Source: Candidatus Pacearchaeota archaeon
Lineage (GTDB): Archaea; Nanobdellota; Nanobdellia; Pacearchaeales; GW2011-AR1
Assembly (NCBI GenBank): GCA_018304165.1
Contig: JAGVWS010000031.1
Location: 1-38,767 of the forward strand
Length of the DNA stretch: 38,767 nt
Direction: 5' to 3'
Position numbers and translations under genes: made by a program. Position 1 is the first letter of the stretch. Every line of letters starts with the position of its first letter. Below are positions 28,419 to 36,706 of the stretch, piece after piece. The notes below the pieces were generated by a model. It saw nothing but the letters and a program-made list of their open reading frames with translations. It had not been told where the DNA came from and did not search any database.

Positions 28419-28748
28419 ATGATATCCATTGATGATTTTTCAAGGGTTGATTTAAAAGTTGGCAGGATTATTAGTGTTTCTTTAATTCCTGACGCTAAGT
28501 TCTCAACTCATAAGCTAGAAGTTGATTTTGGCAGTGAAATAGGAATTAAGAAGTCCTGCGCTAGGCTTATTAATTATTCTCTTGATGAGCTTAAGAATAA
28601 ATTAGTTGTTGGTGTTACTAATCTTGAGCCTAGACAGATAGGCAAGAATATCTCTGAAGTTTTAGTCATCGGCGTGCCTGATGATAAAGGTGAATGCTTG
28701 TTATTGGATGTAAATAATCATGTAAAACTTGGGGCAAGAGTTTATTAA
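28419..28748 (+). CDS. tRNA-binding-domain protein (EMAPII / MetRS C-terminal / CsaA-like)
   Basis: SIDDFSRVDLKVGRIISVSLIPDAKFSTHKLEVDFG...KLVVGVTNLEPRQIG. Confidence 0.9.
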   Translation: MISIDDFSRVDLKVGRIISVSLIPDAKFSTHKLEVDFGSEIGIKKSCARLINYSLDELKNKLVVGVTNLEPRQIGKNISEVLVIGVPDDKGECLLLDVNNHVKLGARVY

Positions 28749-28825
28749 GCATATTTTATAAATTATTAATTAATCAAAAGAGGCAGAATGATTAAACTAA
28801 ATCAAAGGAAGTTGTTAGCAAGATG

Positions 28826-28872
28826 TCAAGATGTTTACATCTTGAACACACTCAAGAACAAAAAGTTCTTGA
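28826..28872. repeat. two hairpins of the TCAA...TTGA family
   Basis: TCAAGATG-TTTA-CATCTTGA (28826-28845) and TCAAGAAC-AAAAA-GTTCTTGA (28852-28872). Confidence 0.85.
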
Positions 28873-28894
28873 TGAACCTTTGGTGTCTTACACT

Positions 28895-29860
28895 ATGAAG
28901 CACAGTTGGAAAATAACCGCCGTTTTAATGCTCATGTTCTTAGCGGCGCAGTTGATAGGGCTATTTGTCATAAGCTCTTACAATACTCCCCTAAAAATAG
29001 GAAACCAGACTGTTAATGAAGTTCCTTACGGCATGGCTCCTCCCGAAGTAGATGCAGTTCCGGGATTGAGCAGCATTATTTTTTCATTCGTGCTTGCGGT
29101 GGCCATAATTTTTCTTCTGATGAAATTCAAAGCAGCCACTTTCCTAAGGCTGTGGTTCTTCTTCGTTGTTGTGATAGCAATAGGCATCGTAATTAATCTT
29201 GTTCTTATTAAGATAAGTCCGTCCCTAAGTTTAAACAAGCTTGATTTTTCCCTCTTCCAGCTAAGTTACTCTGAATTGATTTCATTCATCCTTGCCCTGC
29301 CTCTTGCTTATTCAAAAGTCTTCAGGCGCGATATCTTGATTCATAACATAAGCGAGTTATTGATTTACCCCGGAATTTCAGTAGTCTTTGTTCCAATCCT
29401 GAATATATGGACAGTTATTGTCCTTCTTGTTTTGATTTCTGCATATGACATCTATGCTGTCTGGCATTCCGGCATAATGCAAAAGATGGCAAAATACCAG
29501 ATTAACGAACTGAAATTCTTTGCAGGCTTCTTCGTGCCCTACATCCGCAGGGAAGACAGGCTCAGGCTTGAAAAGATTAAGAGCCAGAAATTGAGAGTGA
29601 AAGAGAAGCAGAGAAAGGCATCAAGGATAAAAGTCAATCTTGCCATTCTCGGCGGAGGAGATGTCATATTTCCGCTGATTACTGCTGGAGTCGTAATGCT
29701 GAGGTGGGGCCTGCTTCCGGCTTTAATGATTACGCTCGGGGCAACAATAGCCCTGTCATTGCTGCTTTACTTCTCTGAAAAAGGAAAATTTTATCCGGCC
29801 ATGCCTTTCATAACAGCAGGATGTCTCGCGGGATTGGGAGTTGGATGGCTGATGATTTAG
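28895..29860 (+). CDS. presenilin/signal-peptide-peptidase-like GxGD intramembrane aspartyl protease
   Basis: Multi-TM; LISAYDIYAVW (YD) and LAILGGGDVIFPLI (GxGD). Listed start 28823 would translate a hairpin array; ATG at 28895 (MKHSWKITAV) is preferred. Confidence 0.88.
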   Translation: MKHSWKITAVLMLMFLAAQLIGLFVISSYNTPLKIGNQTVNEVPYGMAPPEVDAVPGLSSIIFSFVLAVAIIFLLMKFKAATFLRLWFFFVVVIAIGIVINLVLIKISPSLSLNKLDFSLFQLSYSELISFILALPLAYSKVFRRDILIHNISELLIYPGISVVFVPILNIWTVIVLLVLISAYDIYAVWHSGIMQKMAKYQINELKFFAGFFVPYIRREDRLRLEKIKSQKLRVKEKQRKASRIKVNLAILGGGDVIFPLITAGVVMLRWGLLPALMITLGATIALSLLLYFSEKGKFYPAMPFITAGCLAGLGVGWLMI

Positions 29861-30080
29861 TTAAAAAGAAATCCCCGCAGCTCTGCTGTGCCTGTAAAAA
29901 CGGAAAAATATATAGCCAATTATTTAATCATTAGCCGATAATCTACATAATTTATTTAATAGGTTTGCGTCATCAGCATATATGTTTATTGTAGTGTATT
30001 ATTGATATTAATTTCCAGAATTATCTCTTGGGCTATTTTATACTGCTTATGAAACAGGTTATTAATGCCCTGTTTGAGAC

Positions 30081-30494
30081 TTAGTCGGGGTTAGTATTAA
30101 TAATTTTAAAAAATTCTTCCGGCTTTACAATTTTTATCCCTTTAAATTCCTTAACGCTCAGCAAGTGTTTGTCATAAGTCAAAATATAATCTGACTTAGA
30201 ATCAACAGCACACTCAATAACTTTATTGTCGTCAGGGTCATGTTTGACGATATCTACTTTTGAAGACGTTTCAATCATATTTATTGAGCCGAGGAAATTT
30301 ATTATAATCTCTTTAATTTTATCCAGATTTAAATTAAAATCTCTAATAAGAACATTTGAAAATTCTTCAAGAATTTCCTTAGTAGTAAAAATATCTATCT
30401 TTCTCCTTAAGATTTCTGTTAATAACTTACGACTAAGGCTATAGTTCCATTGAGTGGCTGATATGAGGAAATTAGTATCTGCTGTTACTCTCAT
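30081..30494 (-). CDS. PIN-domain toxin-like protein
   Basis: MRVTADTNFLISA..., TKEILEEFSNVL, KHDPDDNKVIECAVDSKSDYILTYDKHLL. Confidence 0.88.
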   Translation of the reverse strand: MRVTADTNFLISATQWNYSLSRKLLTEILRRKIDIFTTKEILEEFSNVLIRDFNLNLDKIKEIIINFLGSINMIETSSKVDIVKHDPDDNKVIECAVDSKSDYILTYDKHLLSVKEFKGIKIVKPEEFFKIINTNPD

Positions 30495-30768
30495 TTCTTT
30501 TTGATCTTCTGTATTTCTCTATTATGCCCGGAACATCACTTTCTTTTATTCCAAGCCTTTCGGCATTTTTTTGACCTTCTAGAGAAATTTTCTCAAGATT
30601 TCTGATTACCTCGTCTTTGGTTGGTACTTTTACTTTTTCAAGAACTATAGTGTTCCCTTTGTTAATAACTATAAAAAGAGTTCCCTCTTCGGCATTTATA
30701 GCATTTCTTATAACTCTGGGTATGACCACCTGTCCTTTTGAAGACATCTTAATCGCACTGATTACCAT
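30472..30768 (-). CDS. AbrB/MazE-type antitoxin-like protein
   Basis: IKMSSKGQVVIPRVIRNAINAEEGTLFIVINKGNTIVLEKV; overlaps the PIN gene by 23 bp. Confidence 0.88.
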   Translation of the reverse strand: MVISAIKMSSKGQVVIPRVIRNAINAEEGTLFIVINKGNTIVLEKVKVPTKDEVIRNLEKISLEGQKNAERLGIKESDVPGIIEKYRRSKRNESNSRY

Positions 30769-30813
30769 GTAAGAAAGTAAGAATTCCTTATTTATATATT
30801 TTTTGGTTCACGA

Positions 30814-30888
30814 TTTAGTGCTGGCTGTCTTGCGTGTTTTAGTGCCAGCGGCCTCGTGGGAATGGGAGCGGGATGGATGATTATATAG
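30814..30888 (+). pseudogene. relic resembling the presenilin-like C-terminus
   Basis: Translates as FSAGCLACFSASGLVGMGAGWMII*, compare TAGCLAGLGVGWLMI* of the intact gene; 36-nt stretch about 29/36 identical by eye. Confidence 0.6.
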
Positions 30889-30918
30889 GTCTGAAATCAC
30901 TAAGTTTAAAAATGAGGT

Positions 30919-31269
30919 TTGCTTAAGAATAATATGAGTTATGAATACGAAGAAGATTTAGACATATTATACATATCCAATAATCCTGAAAAAGAAAGGG
31001 CAGCAGAAAATTTAGTTATAGGGAATATTGTTGTAGATATAAGTGATAGTGGCAAAGTTTTAGGTGTTGAGATAGATTCTGCCTCCAGATTTCTTAATTT
31101 TCCGGCAAATCAGCTAAAAAATCTAAAAAATTCAAAAATAGAAGTTATGAGAGCAGGAAACATGCTGGCATTAGCAGTAGTATTAGCAACACCCTTAAAA
31201 GAGCATACTTTGCAGTTTGCAGTTATTCCTCATAATAGAAATAATCTATCTATTGTTGCTTCTTGCTAA
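30919..31269 (+). CDS. DUF2283-type protein (real start may be ATG at 30934)
   Basis: MSYEYEEDLDILYISNNPEKERAAENLVIGNIVVDISDSGKVLGVEIDSASRFL. Confidence 0.75.
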   Translation: MLKNNMSYEYEEDLDILYISNNPEKERAAENLVIGNIVVDISDSGKVLGVEIDSASRFLNFPANQLKNLKNSKIEVMRAGNMLALAVVLATPLKEHTLQFAVIPHNRNNLSIVASC

Positions 31270-31642
31270 ACTCTTTTCTCATCCAGTTTTTTATCTTTCT
31301 ACTCAATGTCTTATCTTGCTTGGTGTAATCAAAATAGGCATTAAAAAATTTTGGAGGATTTTCATCAAGGTAAAAACATAAAATTAATGACCTTGTTTCT
31401 TCAAGTTTGTAAATAAATGAATATTTGAATCCCCTATTTGCTGGTCTTTTAAAAGTTCCAATTATCTTATCAAATTGAGGATATATTTTTTCAATAGTTT
31501 CAATTTCAACAGCATGCTTAATATAACTTCCTCTGTCATAATAAGGATGAATCTTAAAATCGCTGAACTTTCTTTCTTTCAGAAAATTGATCTTCTCTTT
31601 TTCTTCTTCTTTTGTTAAAGGAATATCTATCTCATTATACAT
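31250..31642 (-). CDS. hypothetical protein, 130 aa, convergent with DUF2283 gene
   Basis: FKIHPYYDRGSYIKHAVEIETIEKIYPQFDKIIGTFKRPANRGFKYSFIYKL; overlaps 20 bp with the DUF2283 ORF. Confidence 0.65.
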   Translation of the reverse strand: MYNEIDIPLTKEEEKEKINFLKERKFSDFKIHPYYDRGSYIKHAVEIETIEKIYPQFDKIIGTFKRPANRGFKYSFIYKLEETRSLILCFYLDENPPKFFNAYFDYTKQDKTLSRKIKNWMRKEFSKKQQ

Positions 31643-31805
31643 TGTCAGGAAAAGTAAGATAAACTTATAAACATTATCATAATTTGAGATTATGTTTAAT
31701 CTGGCGTTGCACTTTAGTTAAATCATTTAATATATAGGGTCATTTTCCTCAATGAATGACAGATTCTCACTTCTGGATAACGCCTCTATCTGTTCTTTTG
31801 AGCAA

Positions 31806-32108
31806 TTAACTTTTTAATATTTCAATTAGCCCCTCTTCACTCCTCAAGATTCCTTCCTCTAATGCTTCAACGCTTTTTGAACTGCCTCCATAAATTTCAT
31901 AATACACTCGCCTTAGGGTAGCTACCTGTTGCATGAGAATATGGCAGGAGATATAAGCCCTTATATCAGTTAAAGTAATTTGTCCATCTCTTTTAGCTCT
32001 TTCTATCAGGGATTTTTCGGTTTCCATGGCAAAAGCCATATTTGCCAATTTTTCTTCTATCTTTTTGATTAAATACCCTTGTATTTTATTATTTTCTATC
32101 ATCTTCAA
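31806..32108 (-). CDS. hypothetical helical protein, 100 aa
   Basis: Intact ORF, no family recognised. Confidence 0.55.
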   Translation of the reverse strand: MKMIENNKIQGYLIKKIEEKLANMAFAMETEKSLIERAKRDGQITLTDIRAYISCHILMQQVATLRRVYYEIYGGSSKSVEALEEGILRSEEGLIEILKS

Positions 32109-32147
32109 TGTGCCATCACAGCTAATTTATACATTACATCCTCTCCT

Positions 32148-32690
32148 TCACATGCCGAACCTGTCAAAAGCTCTCCCGATTGCATCCCTTTCTTTTATTT
32201 TCCTGTAATTAAAAAGGAAATCTGCGTAGTCCATGATGGAGAAAAAACGCGGGTTTAAAGGGTATCCACGGGCTTCCGAAAGTCTCCTGCGTCTTTCATA
32301 GCCTTCCATAATCCTTCTGGTGGCTCCCGCTATCTCCTTTGGTATATCTGAATCATAAACAGTACGCTCCAGTTCTATGGCTCTCACTACTTTCTTGAAT
32401 TCATCCTGAATTGAAGGCCTGACGATATTATAAGCTAACAACCCAGCCTCTTTTTCGCTGTCTTTTCTGTTTATTACAACATGGAGCGGGGGATTGAAGA
32501 GGAAAGCTACCAGAAAATTGTTATCGCCGTTTCTATCACCTCTAAAAGAAGGCACTATGTCTGCGTCACTTCCCTTCATTCTCTTCAAAACATCAGCCAT
32601 TTCATCCAGAGACAGCCTGCTGAGCCCGCAGGTTCCAACAATATAAAGCTCACCGCGGGACAAAATAGTTAATTGCAATTTTCCTGCCAT
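32148..32690 (-). CDS. hypothetical protein, 180 aa
   Basis: Intact ORF adjoining the next minus-strand ORF. Confidence 0.6.
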   Translation of the reverse strand: MAGKLQLTILSRGELYIVGTCGLSRLSLDEMADVLKRMKGSDADIVPSFRGDRNGDNNFLVAFLFNPPLHVVINRKDSEKEAGLLAYNIVRPSIQDEFKKVVRAIELERTVYDSDIPKEIAGATRRIMEGYERRRRLSEARGYPLNPRFFSIMDYADFLFNYRKIKERDAIGRAFDRFGM

Positions 32691-32691
32691 T

Positions 32692-33039
32692 CTACCTTGC
32701 TTCCCCCCTTTCCCTTAGCTCACTCTGCTCATGAGCCGCAGAATAATATCCTCTTTCAGTTAAGTATTTAAGGGCGGTTTCTCGCAGGTTATTTAGCTCT
32801 TCTTCAGCTTTATTAAGAGTTGTCCTTCCATCTGAATACCTCTTTATAGCCCTCCTTATAGCAGGGCGCATATGTTTTTGATCGGCAAAGACTTTAATAT
32901 CCATACCCTCTCTTCTTCTCTCTGCGATATAATCAAACTTGCGCATCAGCATGCTGGCAAACCTGCTCTTTTCTTCATCAGTCCTTTCCTTTCTCTCAAA
33001 CTTATTTATCCTTCTTTCAAGGTCTCTTATTATTCCCAT
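32692..33039 (-). CDS. hypothetical charged helical protein (start chosen at MGIIRDLERR)
   Basis: Listed ORF runs to 33132, but ATG at 33039 follows 'aaggagataaaa' and avoids overlap with the signal peptidase gene. Confidence 0.6.
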   Translation of the reverse strand: MGIIRDLERRINKFERKERTDEEKSRFASMLMRKFDYIAERRREGMDIKVFADQKHMRPAIRRAIKRYSDGRTTLNKAEEELNNLRETALKYLTERGYYSAAHEQSELRERGEAR

Positions 33040-33055
33040 TTTTATCTCCTTTGTC

Positions 33056-33592
33056 TCAATAAACCAACACAACCAGTTTATATAAAATTTGCTCAAATCG
33101 TATCCTTCCATCACTGATAATATTATTATCACCCTTCATGATATAATAAGTTCCTTTCTCATCAAACCCAATACTCATTATCCTGTGTATTACTAAATCT
33201 CCGCTCTTATCCCTGTAAGTTATTATATCTCCTGCATGGAGCTGTTCAGGAGATGTTACAGGTATTTTAATTCCTTTTGAGTCCTCGTTAAGAACAGGCA
33301 GCATGCTTCCTGTTGCTGCATATCCGGAAAGTGAAGCATTAGATAGTTTTATTATTATCATGTCGGGCAGAATGGTTATGTCGGCCGGAGCAATATTGTA
33401 AGAGGGAGCGACAGCGCTTCCGGTTATTCCGAGGCTTAATGGCTTTTCAATCATGTTCAGCTGAGGAATTGCCTGGGACAGGAGAAATCCTGATATTAAA
33501 GATATTAATACAACTATGATTGTCCTTAGCTTATGCAGTTTGCTTAGATTATTAATGTTATTCATATTTTCTATACTACTTATACCATCCAT
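33056..33592 (-). CDS. signal peptidase I (archaeal, S26B-like)
   Basis: N-terminal TM; TGSMLPVL (Ser), GDIITYRDKSGDLVIHRI (His), YYIMKGDNN. Confidence 0.85.
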   Translation of the reverse strand: MDGISSIENMNNINNLSKLHKLRTIIVVLISLISGFLLSQAIPQLNMIEKPLSLGITGSAVAPSYNIAPADITILPDMIIIKLSNASLSGYAATGSMLPVLNEDSKGIKIPVTSPEQLHAGDIITYRDKSGDLVIHRIMSIGFDEKGTYYIMKGDNNIISDGRIRFEQILYKLVVLVY

Positions 33593-33667
33593 ATTTTCAT
33601 TACTTTCAGCTGGTTAATAAACCTTACTGTCTTTTAACTACTTTAAAGATACACTAAAATAGAAAGG

Positions 33668-33675
33668 TTTATAAA
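33668..33675 (+). promoter_or_regulatory. TATA-like box (TTTATAAA) for the repeat-protein locus
   Basis: TTTATAAA centred about 25 nt before ATG 33697, consistent with a short-leader or leaderless archaeal transcript. Confidence 0.5.
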
Positions 33676-33696
33676 GAGAGGAGGAGATGGGGATAT

Positions 33697-33888
33697 ATGA
33701 ATAAACAATTAAACAGAGCTTTAACATCATTATCTTTAGTCGGAGGTTTAGTTGGATGTGGCAAAGAAAATGCTGCTTCAATACAAACCAGAGTTGACCA
33801 AAGAGGCGGAAGCACAGAGCATCTTGTTATTGACGGAGTAAATACTGACGGAGTAAATAAACTTTCTTACAGGAGAGAGGGAAAATGA
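33697..33888 (+). CDS. small putative lipoprotein, 63 aa
   Basis: N-terminal MNKQLNRALTSLSLVGGLVGC resembles a lipobox; 4-bp overlap with the next gene. Confidence 0.55.
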   Translation: MNKQLNRALTSLSLVGGLVGCGKENAASIQTRVDQRGGSTEHLVIDGVNTDGVNKLSYRREGK

Positions 33889-34667
33889 GTCTTGAAAATA
33901 AATTTAGGGCTGGTTTGAAATGGATTTTGGACAATAAAAAGAAAACGCTGGCTTCCTTAGTTTTAGCGGGGCTTGCGGGCATTACCATTTCTAAAGATAA
34001 TGTTCATCTTGGTTCTACAACATTGAATAATGCTGGTGGTAATCATTATGTTTGGGGTTTGTTTCCAAGTGTTAAGATTATTGGCGATACTAATACTAGT
34101 GTCAGGACTTATGGTTTGGTAGCAATAAATACCCTTAACGGTAAGATTACTGGCGATATGAGCACTTACGGATTAATTGGAGGGAATAATTCTACAGGGG
34201 ATAATTCTTCCATCACTGGCGATATGGGCGCTTACGGATTACTTGTGGGGATTAATTCTACAGGCAATAATTCTTCCATCACTGGAGATATGGGCGCTTA
34301 CGGATTAATTGGAGGGGAGAATTCTACAGGCAATAATTCTTCCATCACTGGAGATATGGGCGCTTACGGATTACTTGTGGGGATTAATTCTACAGGCAAT
34401 AATTCTTCCATTACTGGCGATATGAGCGCTTACGGATTGTTTACAGGGAATAATTCTGCAGGCAATAATTCTTCCATTACTGGCGATATGAGCGCTTACG
34501 GATTGTTTACAGGGAATAATTCTGCAGGCGATAATTCTCCCATCACTGGCGATATTACTTCAAGAGGGATTTCTGCTATTACTCCTGTAGATTGGGGTTT
34601 TCTTTCTAACACCCAACTAAATCTTGAGAATTATATAGTTAAGAAAGAGGAGGCGAGTTCAAAATGA
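33885..34667 (+). CDS. putative exported tandem-repeat protein
   Basis: N-term basic stretch then LASLVLAGLAGITIS; six 22-aa repeats ITGDM(G/S)xYGLxxGxNS(T/A)G(N/D)NSS; ATGA overlap with the TrmB gene. Confidence 0.75.
   Translation: MSLENKFRAGLKWILDNKKKTLASLVLAGLAGITISKDNVHLGSTTLNNAGGNHYVWGLFPSVKIIGDTNTSVRTYGLVAINTLNGKITGDMSTYGLIGGNNSTGDNSSITGDMGAYGLLVGINSTGNNSSITGDMGAYGLIGGENSTGNNSSITGDMGAYGLLVGINSTGNNSSITGDMSAYGLFTGNNSAGNNSSITGDMSAYGLFTGNNSAGDNSPITGDITSRGISAITPVDWGFLSNTQLNLENYIVKKEEASSK
34146..34541 (+). repeat. six 66-nt coding tandem repeats
   Basis: In-register units starting 34146, 34212, 34278, 34344, 34410, 34476; units 2 and 4 nearly identical, units 5 and 6 nearly identical. Confidence 0.95.
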
Positions 34668-35455
34668 CATTCATAAAACCCGAACTCGTCAAGAAGATCA
34701 GGGCATACTTCAGTCTTAATATTTATGAAACGAGGGTTTGGCTTGCGTTGCTGACTCGCGGAGTTTCAAGCGTCGGAGAGATAGCAGAAGTAAGTGGAGT
34801 TCCGAGAAGCAGGACTTATGATGTTCTTGAAAGCCTTGAAAAGGCAGGCTTCACACTGATAAAGCTTGGTAAGCCAGTTAAATACATGGCAATAAAACCA
34901 GCTGTCATAATTGAAAAGCTAAAGAACAACGCGCGCAGGGAGGCGGAGGAGAAAGTAAAGACTCTTGCTAATTTGAGGGGAACTGAAGAATACAAAGTTC
35001 TTGAAGATCTCCACAAGTCAGGCATTGAGCCGATAAAGCACGGGGACTTATCAAGCGCCATAAGAGGAAAGAGCAATATATACAATTACTTAAAGGAAAT
35101 AGTTGAAAACGCTGAAAAGGAAGTAATAATTTGCATGGATGCCGCAGAGATATTGAGAAGATACAAGGTTTTTGACCAGGTATTTTCAAGGTTAAGAAAG
35201 TCTGGAGTTGTTGTAAAGTTAGCCCTCAGTGGAAATGATGTTGAATTAAGAGAAGTTACAAACCGCTTAAAGATAAAGGTAGTAAAGATGTCCATTAACG
35301 CGCGATTTATAATTATTGACAGGAACCAGGTGCTGATGATGGTTACCAACTCTCCTCACGACGACCAGGAAGTCGGCGTCTGGATTAATTCTGAGTTCTT
35401 CGCAGGCTCTTTAGCGACGCTGTTTGACATCGCTGTTGGCGGAAGAAGGATATAG
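34664..35455 (+). CDS. TrmB-family transcriptional regulator
   Basis: NIYETRVWLALLTRGVSSVGEIAEVSGVPRSRTYDVLESLEKAGF..., C-terminal phospholipase-D-like sensor region ARFIIIDRNQVLMMV. Confidence 0.88.
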   Translation: MTFIKPELVKKIRAYFSLNIYETRVWLALLTRGVSSVGEIAEVSGVPRSRTYDVLESLEKAGFTLIKLGKPVKYMAIKPAVIIEKLKNNARREAEEKVKTLANLRGTEEYKVLEDLHKSGIEPIKHGDLSSAIRGKSNIYNYLKEIVENAEKEVIICMDAAEILRRYKVFDQVFSRLRKSGVVVKLALSGNDVELREVTNRLKIKVVKMSINARFIIIDRNQVLMMVTNSPHDDQEVGVWINSEFFAGSLATLFDIAVGGRRI

Positions 35456-35464
35456 GGAGAGAAG

Positions 35465-35701
35465 ATGGTCTTGAAGAAATTAGTTGATGCTTTTAAGGAA
35501 GGAATGAGAAGTGCTGAAAGAGAAATAGACTTTTTAAGAGATTTAGCCGGAACTCCAAGGAGTAGTTATGATATCAACCACCAATTAGAGAAAATTGAAG
35601 GTACTAGAAGATTAGAGCCTGCACATGAACCATCTGGTGGTATTGCTTATTTAATGTTCTTTGCCGGCCAGTTAATTAGTTATGCCGGAGCTAGCTTATA
35701 A
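35465..35701 (+). CDS. hypothetical protein, 78 aa
   Basis: ORF closely following the TrmB gene; GIAYLMFFAGQLISYAGASL hydrophobic tail. Confidence 0.55.
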   Translation: MVLKKLVDAFKEGMRSAEREIDFLRDLAGTPRSSYDINHQLEKIEGTRRLEPAHEPSGGIAYLMFFAGQLISYAGASL

Positions 35702-35710
35702 TAAGATAAA

Positions 35711-36079
35711 ATGGCAATAGAATATAACGACTCTGGTTTTACTGAATGGAGTTGTCCCCTGTATCACGGGACGAATGATGTTGCTCCTGAAGATGAACCT
35801 GTAACTTCTTTGATGATGAGATATAGAGTTGCAGGTAAAGACGGAATCAATGCCTTCTCTCAATGGTTCTACAATTTCGCATTTCGCAACGGCATTACGA
35901 CAGATGACGAAAACACTTATTTCTTAGGCCCTAAAGATAAACAGGTAAGAATGGCAATTGGCCGCACAGACACTGTTCCGGAAGTCGTCTTTGATGCTCA
36001 TTCAGAAAAAGATATTAAGGCTGTTGTTTCAATATTCAATGGCTGGGAAGTCGGATTAGAGGAGATAACAAAGGAGTAA
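35711..36079 (+). CDS. hypothetical protein, 122 aa
   Basis: ORF in series with previous genes; no family recognised. Confidence 0.6.
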   Translation: MAIEYNDSGFTEWSCPLYHGTNDVAPEDEPVTSLMMRYRVAGKDGINAFSQWFYNFAFRNGITTDDENTYFLGPKDKQVRMAIGRTDTVPEVVFDAHSEKDIKAVVSIFNGWEVGLEEITKE

Positions 36080-36442
36080 GTTTTAGTGAGCGGGCGTTTT
36101 CTGAACCGAAATAAGTTATTAAATTATCAAATAATCTGTTGATATAACCTCTGAAGACAAGTTAGCTTACATATGATCGCTATGCAATAATTAATGTGTA
36201 AAATTGTCTTTTATATTATTTATAAGAACTATTATCATTACTCTAATTAAATTCATCTGAAAAACACTTTTAATCAGCAAGGCGAGATTATTGCTATATC
36301 TTATCATAATCAATAAAGTTGCTGATTCTCTGCTGTGTTGCATGAGCAGTTACAGCATACAATAAATTATATGATTTACAATAATTGATTATATGACCTC
36401 TTATTAGAGGATAAGTTTAATTACACTGATTAAAAAAGAAAA

Positions 36443-36462
36443 GAGGCTAATTTCTTAGCCTC
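36443..36462. repeat. hairpin GAGGCTAA-TTTC-TTAGCCTC
   Basis: Perfect 8-bp stem, 4-nt loop, directly abutting a tRNA-like fragment. Confidence 0.8.
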
Positions 36463-36590
36463 GCCCCAGTAGCGCCCCCTGCCGCGCCTGTCAACCGCGA
36501 CACAATAGTAGCATTAATGGTAATGTTTCAACCTGTTAAGCTGAATCTCGTCTACAGACTTAACATTTCTAGTTAGATTAACTATTTAAA
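36463..36590 (+). pseudogene. two degraded tRNA-Asp-like segments
   Basis: 36463 GCCCCAGTAGC...CCTGTCAACCGCG; 36503 AGTAGCATTAATGGTAATG...CCTGTTAAGCTGAATCTCGTCTACAGACTT closely matches the intact tRNA at 36622. Confidence 0.65.
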
Positions 36591-36621
36591 GTTTTCTGTC
36601 AGTTATACTCTAGCGGAGGAT

Positions 36622-36706
36622 GCCCCAGTAGCATTAAAGGTAATGCAACGGCCTGTCAAGCCGTGTCTGGTCTACAGACTTCCTGGTTCGAATCCCGGCT
36701 GGGGCG
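36622..36706 (+). tRNA. tRNA-Asp (anticodon GTC), unusual 17-nt variable region
   Basis: GCCCCAG/CTGGGGC acceptor, GCAT/ATGC D stem, ACGGC-CTGTCAA-GCCGT, TTCGAAT T loop, G73; one T-stem mismatch; variable GTCTGGTCTACAGACTT. Confidence 0.8.

Noticed and set aside
28823-28894. N-terminal extension of the presenilin-like protein
   Set aside because: Sequence is fully occupied by two hairpins; MKHSWKITAV at 28895 is a more plausible start.
34146-34541. Possible non-coding satellite or CRISPR
   Set aside because: Period is exactly 66 nt, in frame, with conserved protein motif, so it is a coding repeat.
36665-36681. Confident non-canonical intron in the tRNA-Asp variable region
   Set aside because: A 12-nt excision would give normal length, but I could not place a clear bulge-helix-bulge, so it remains only an alternative.
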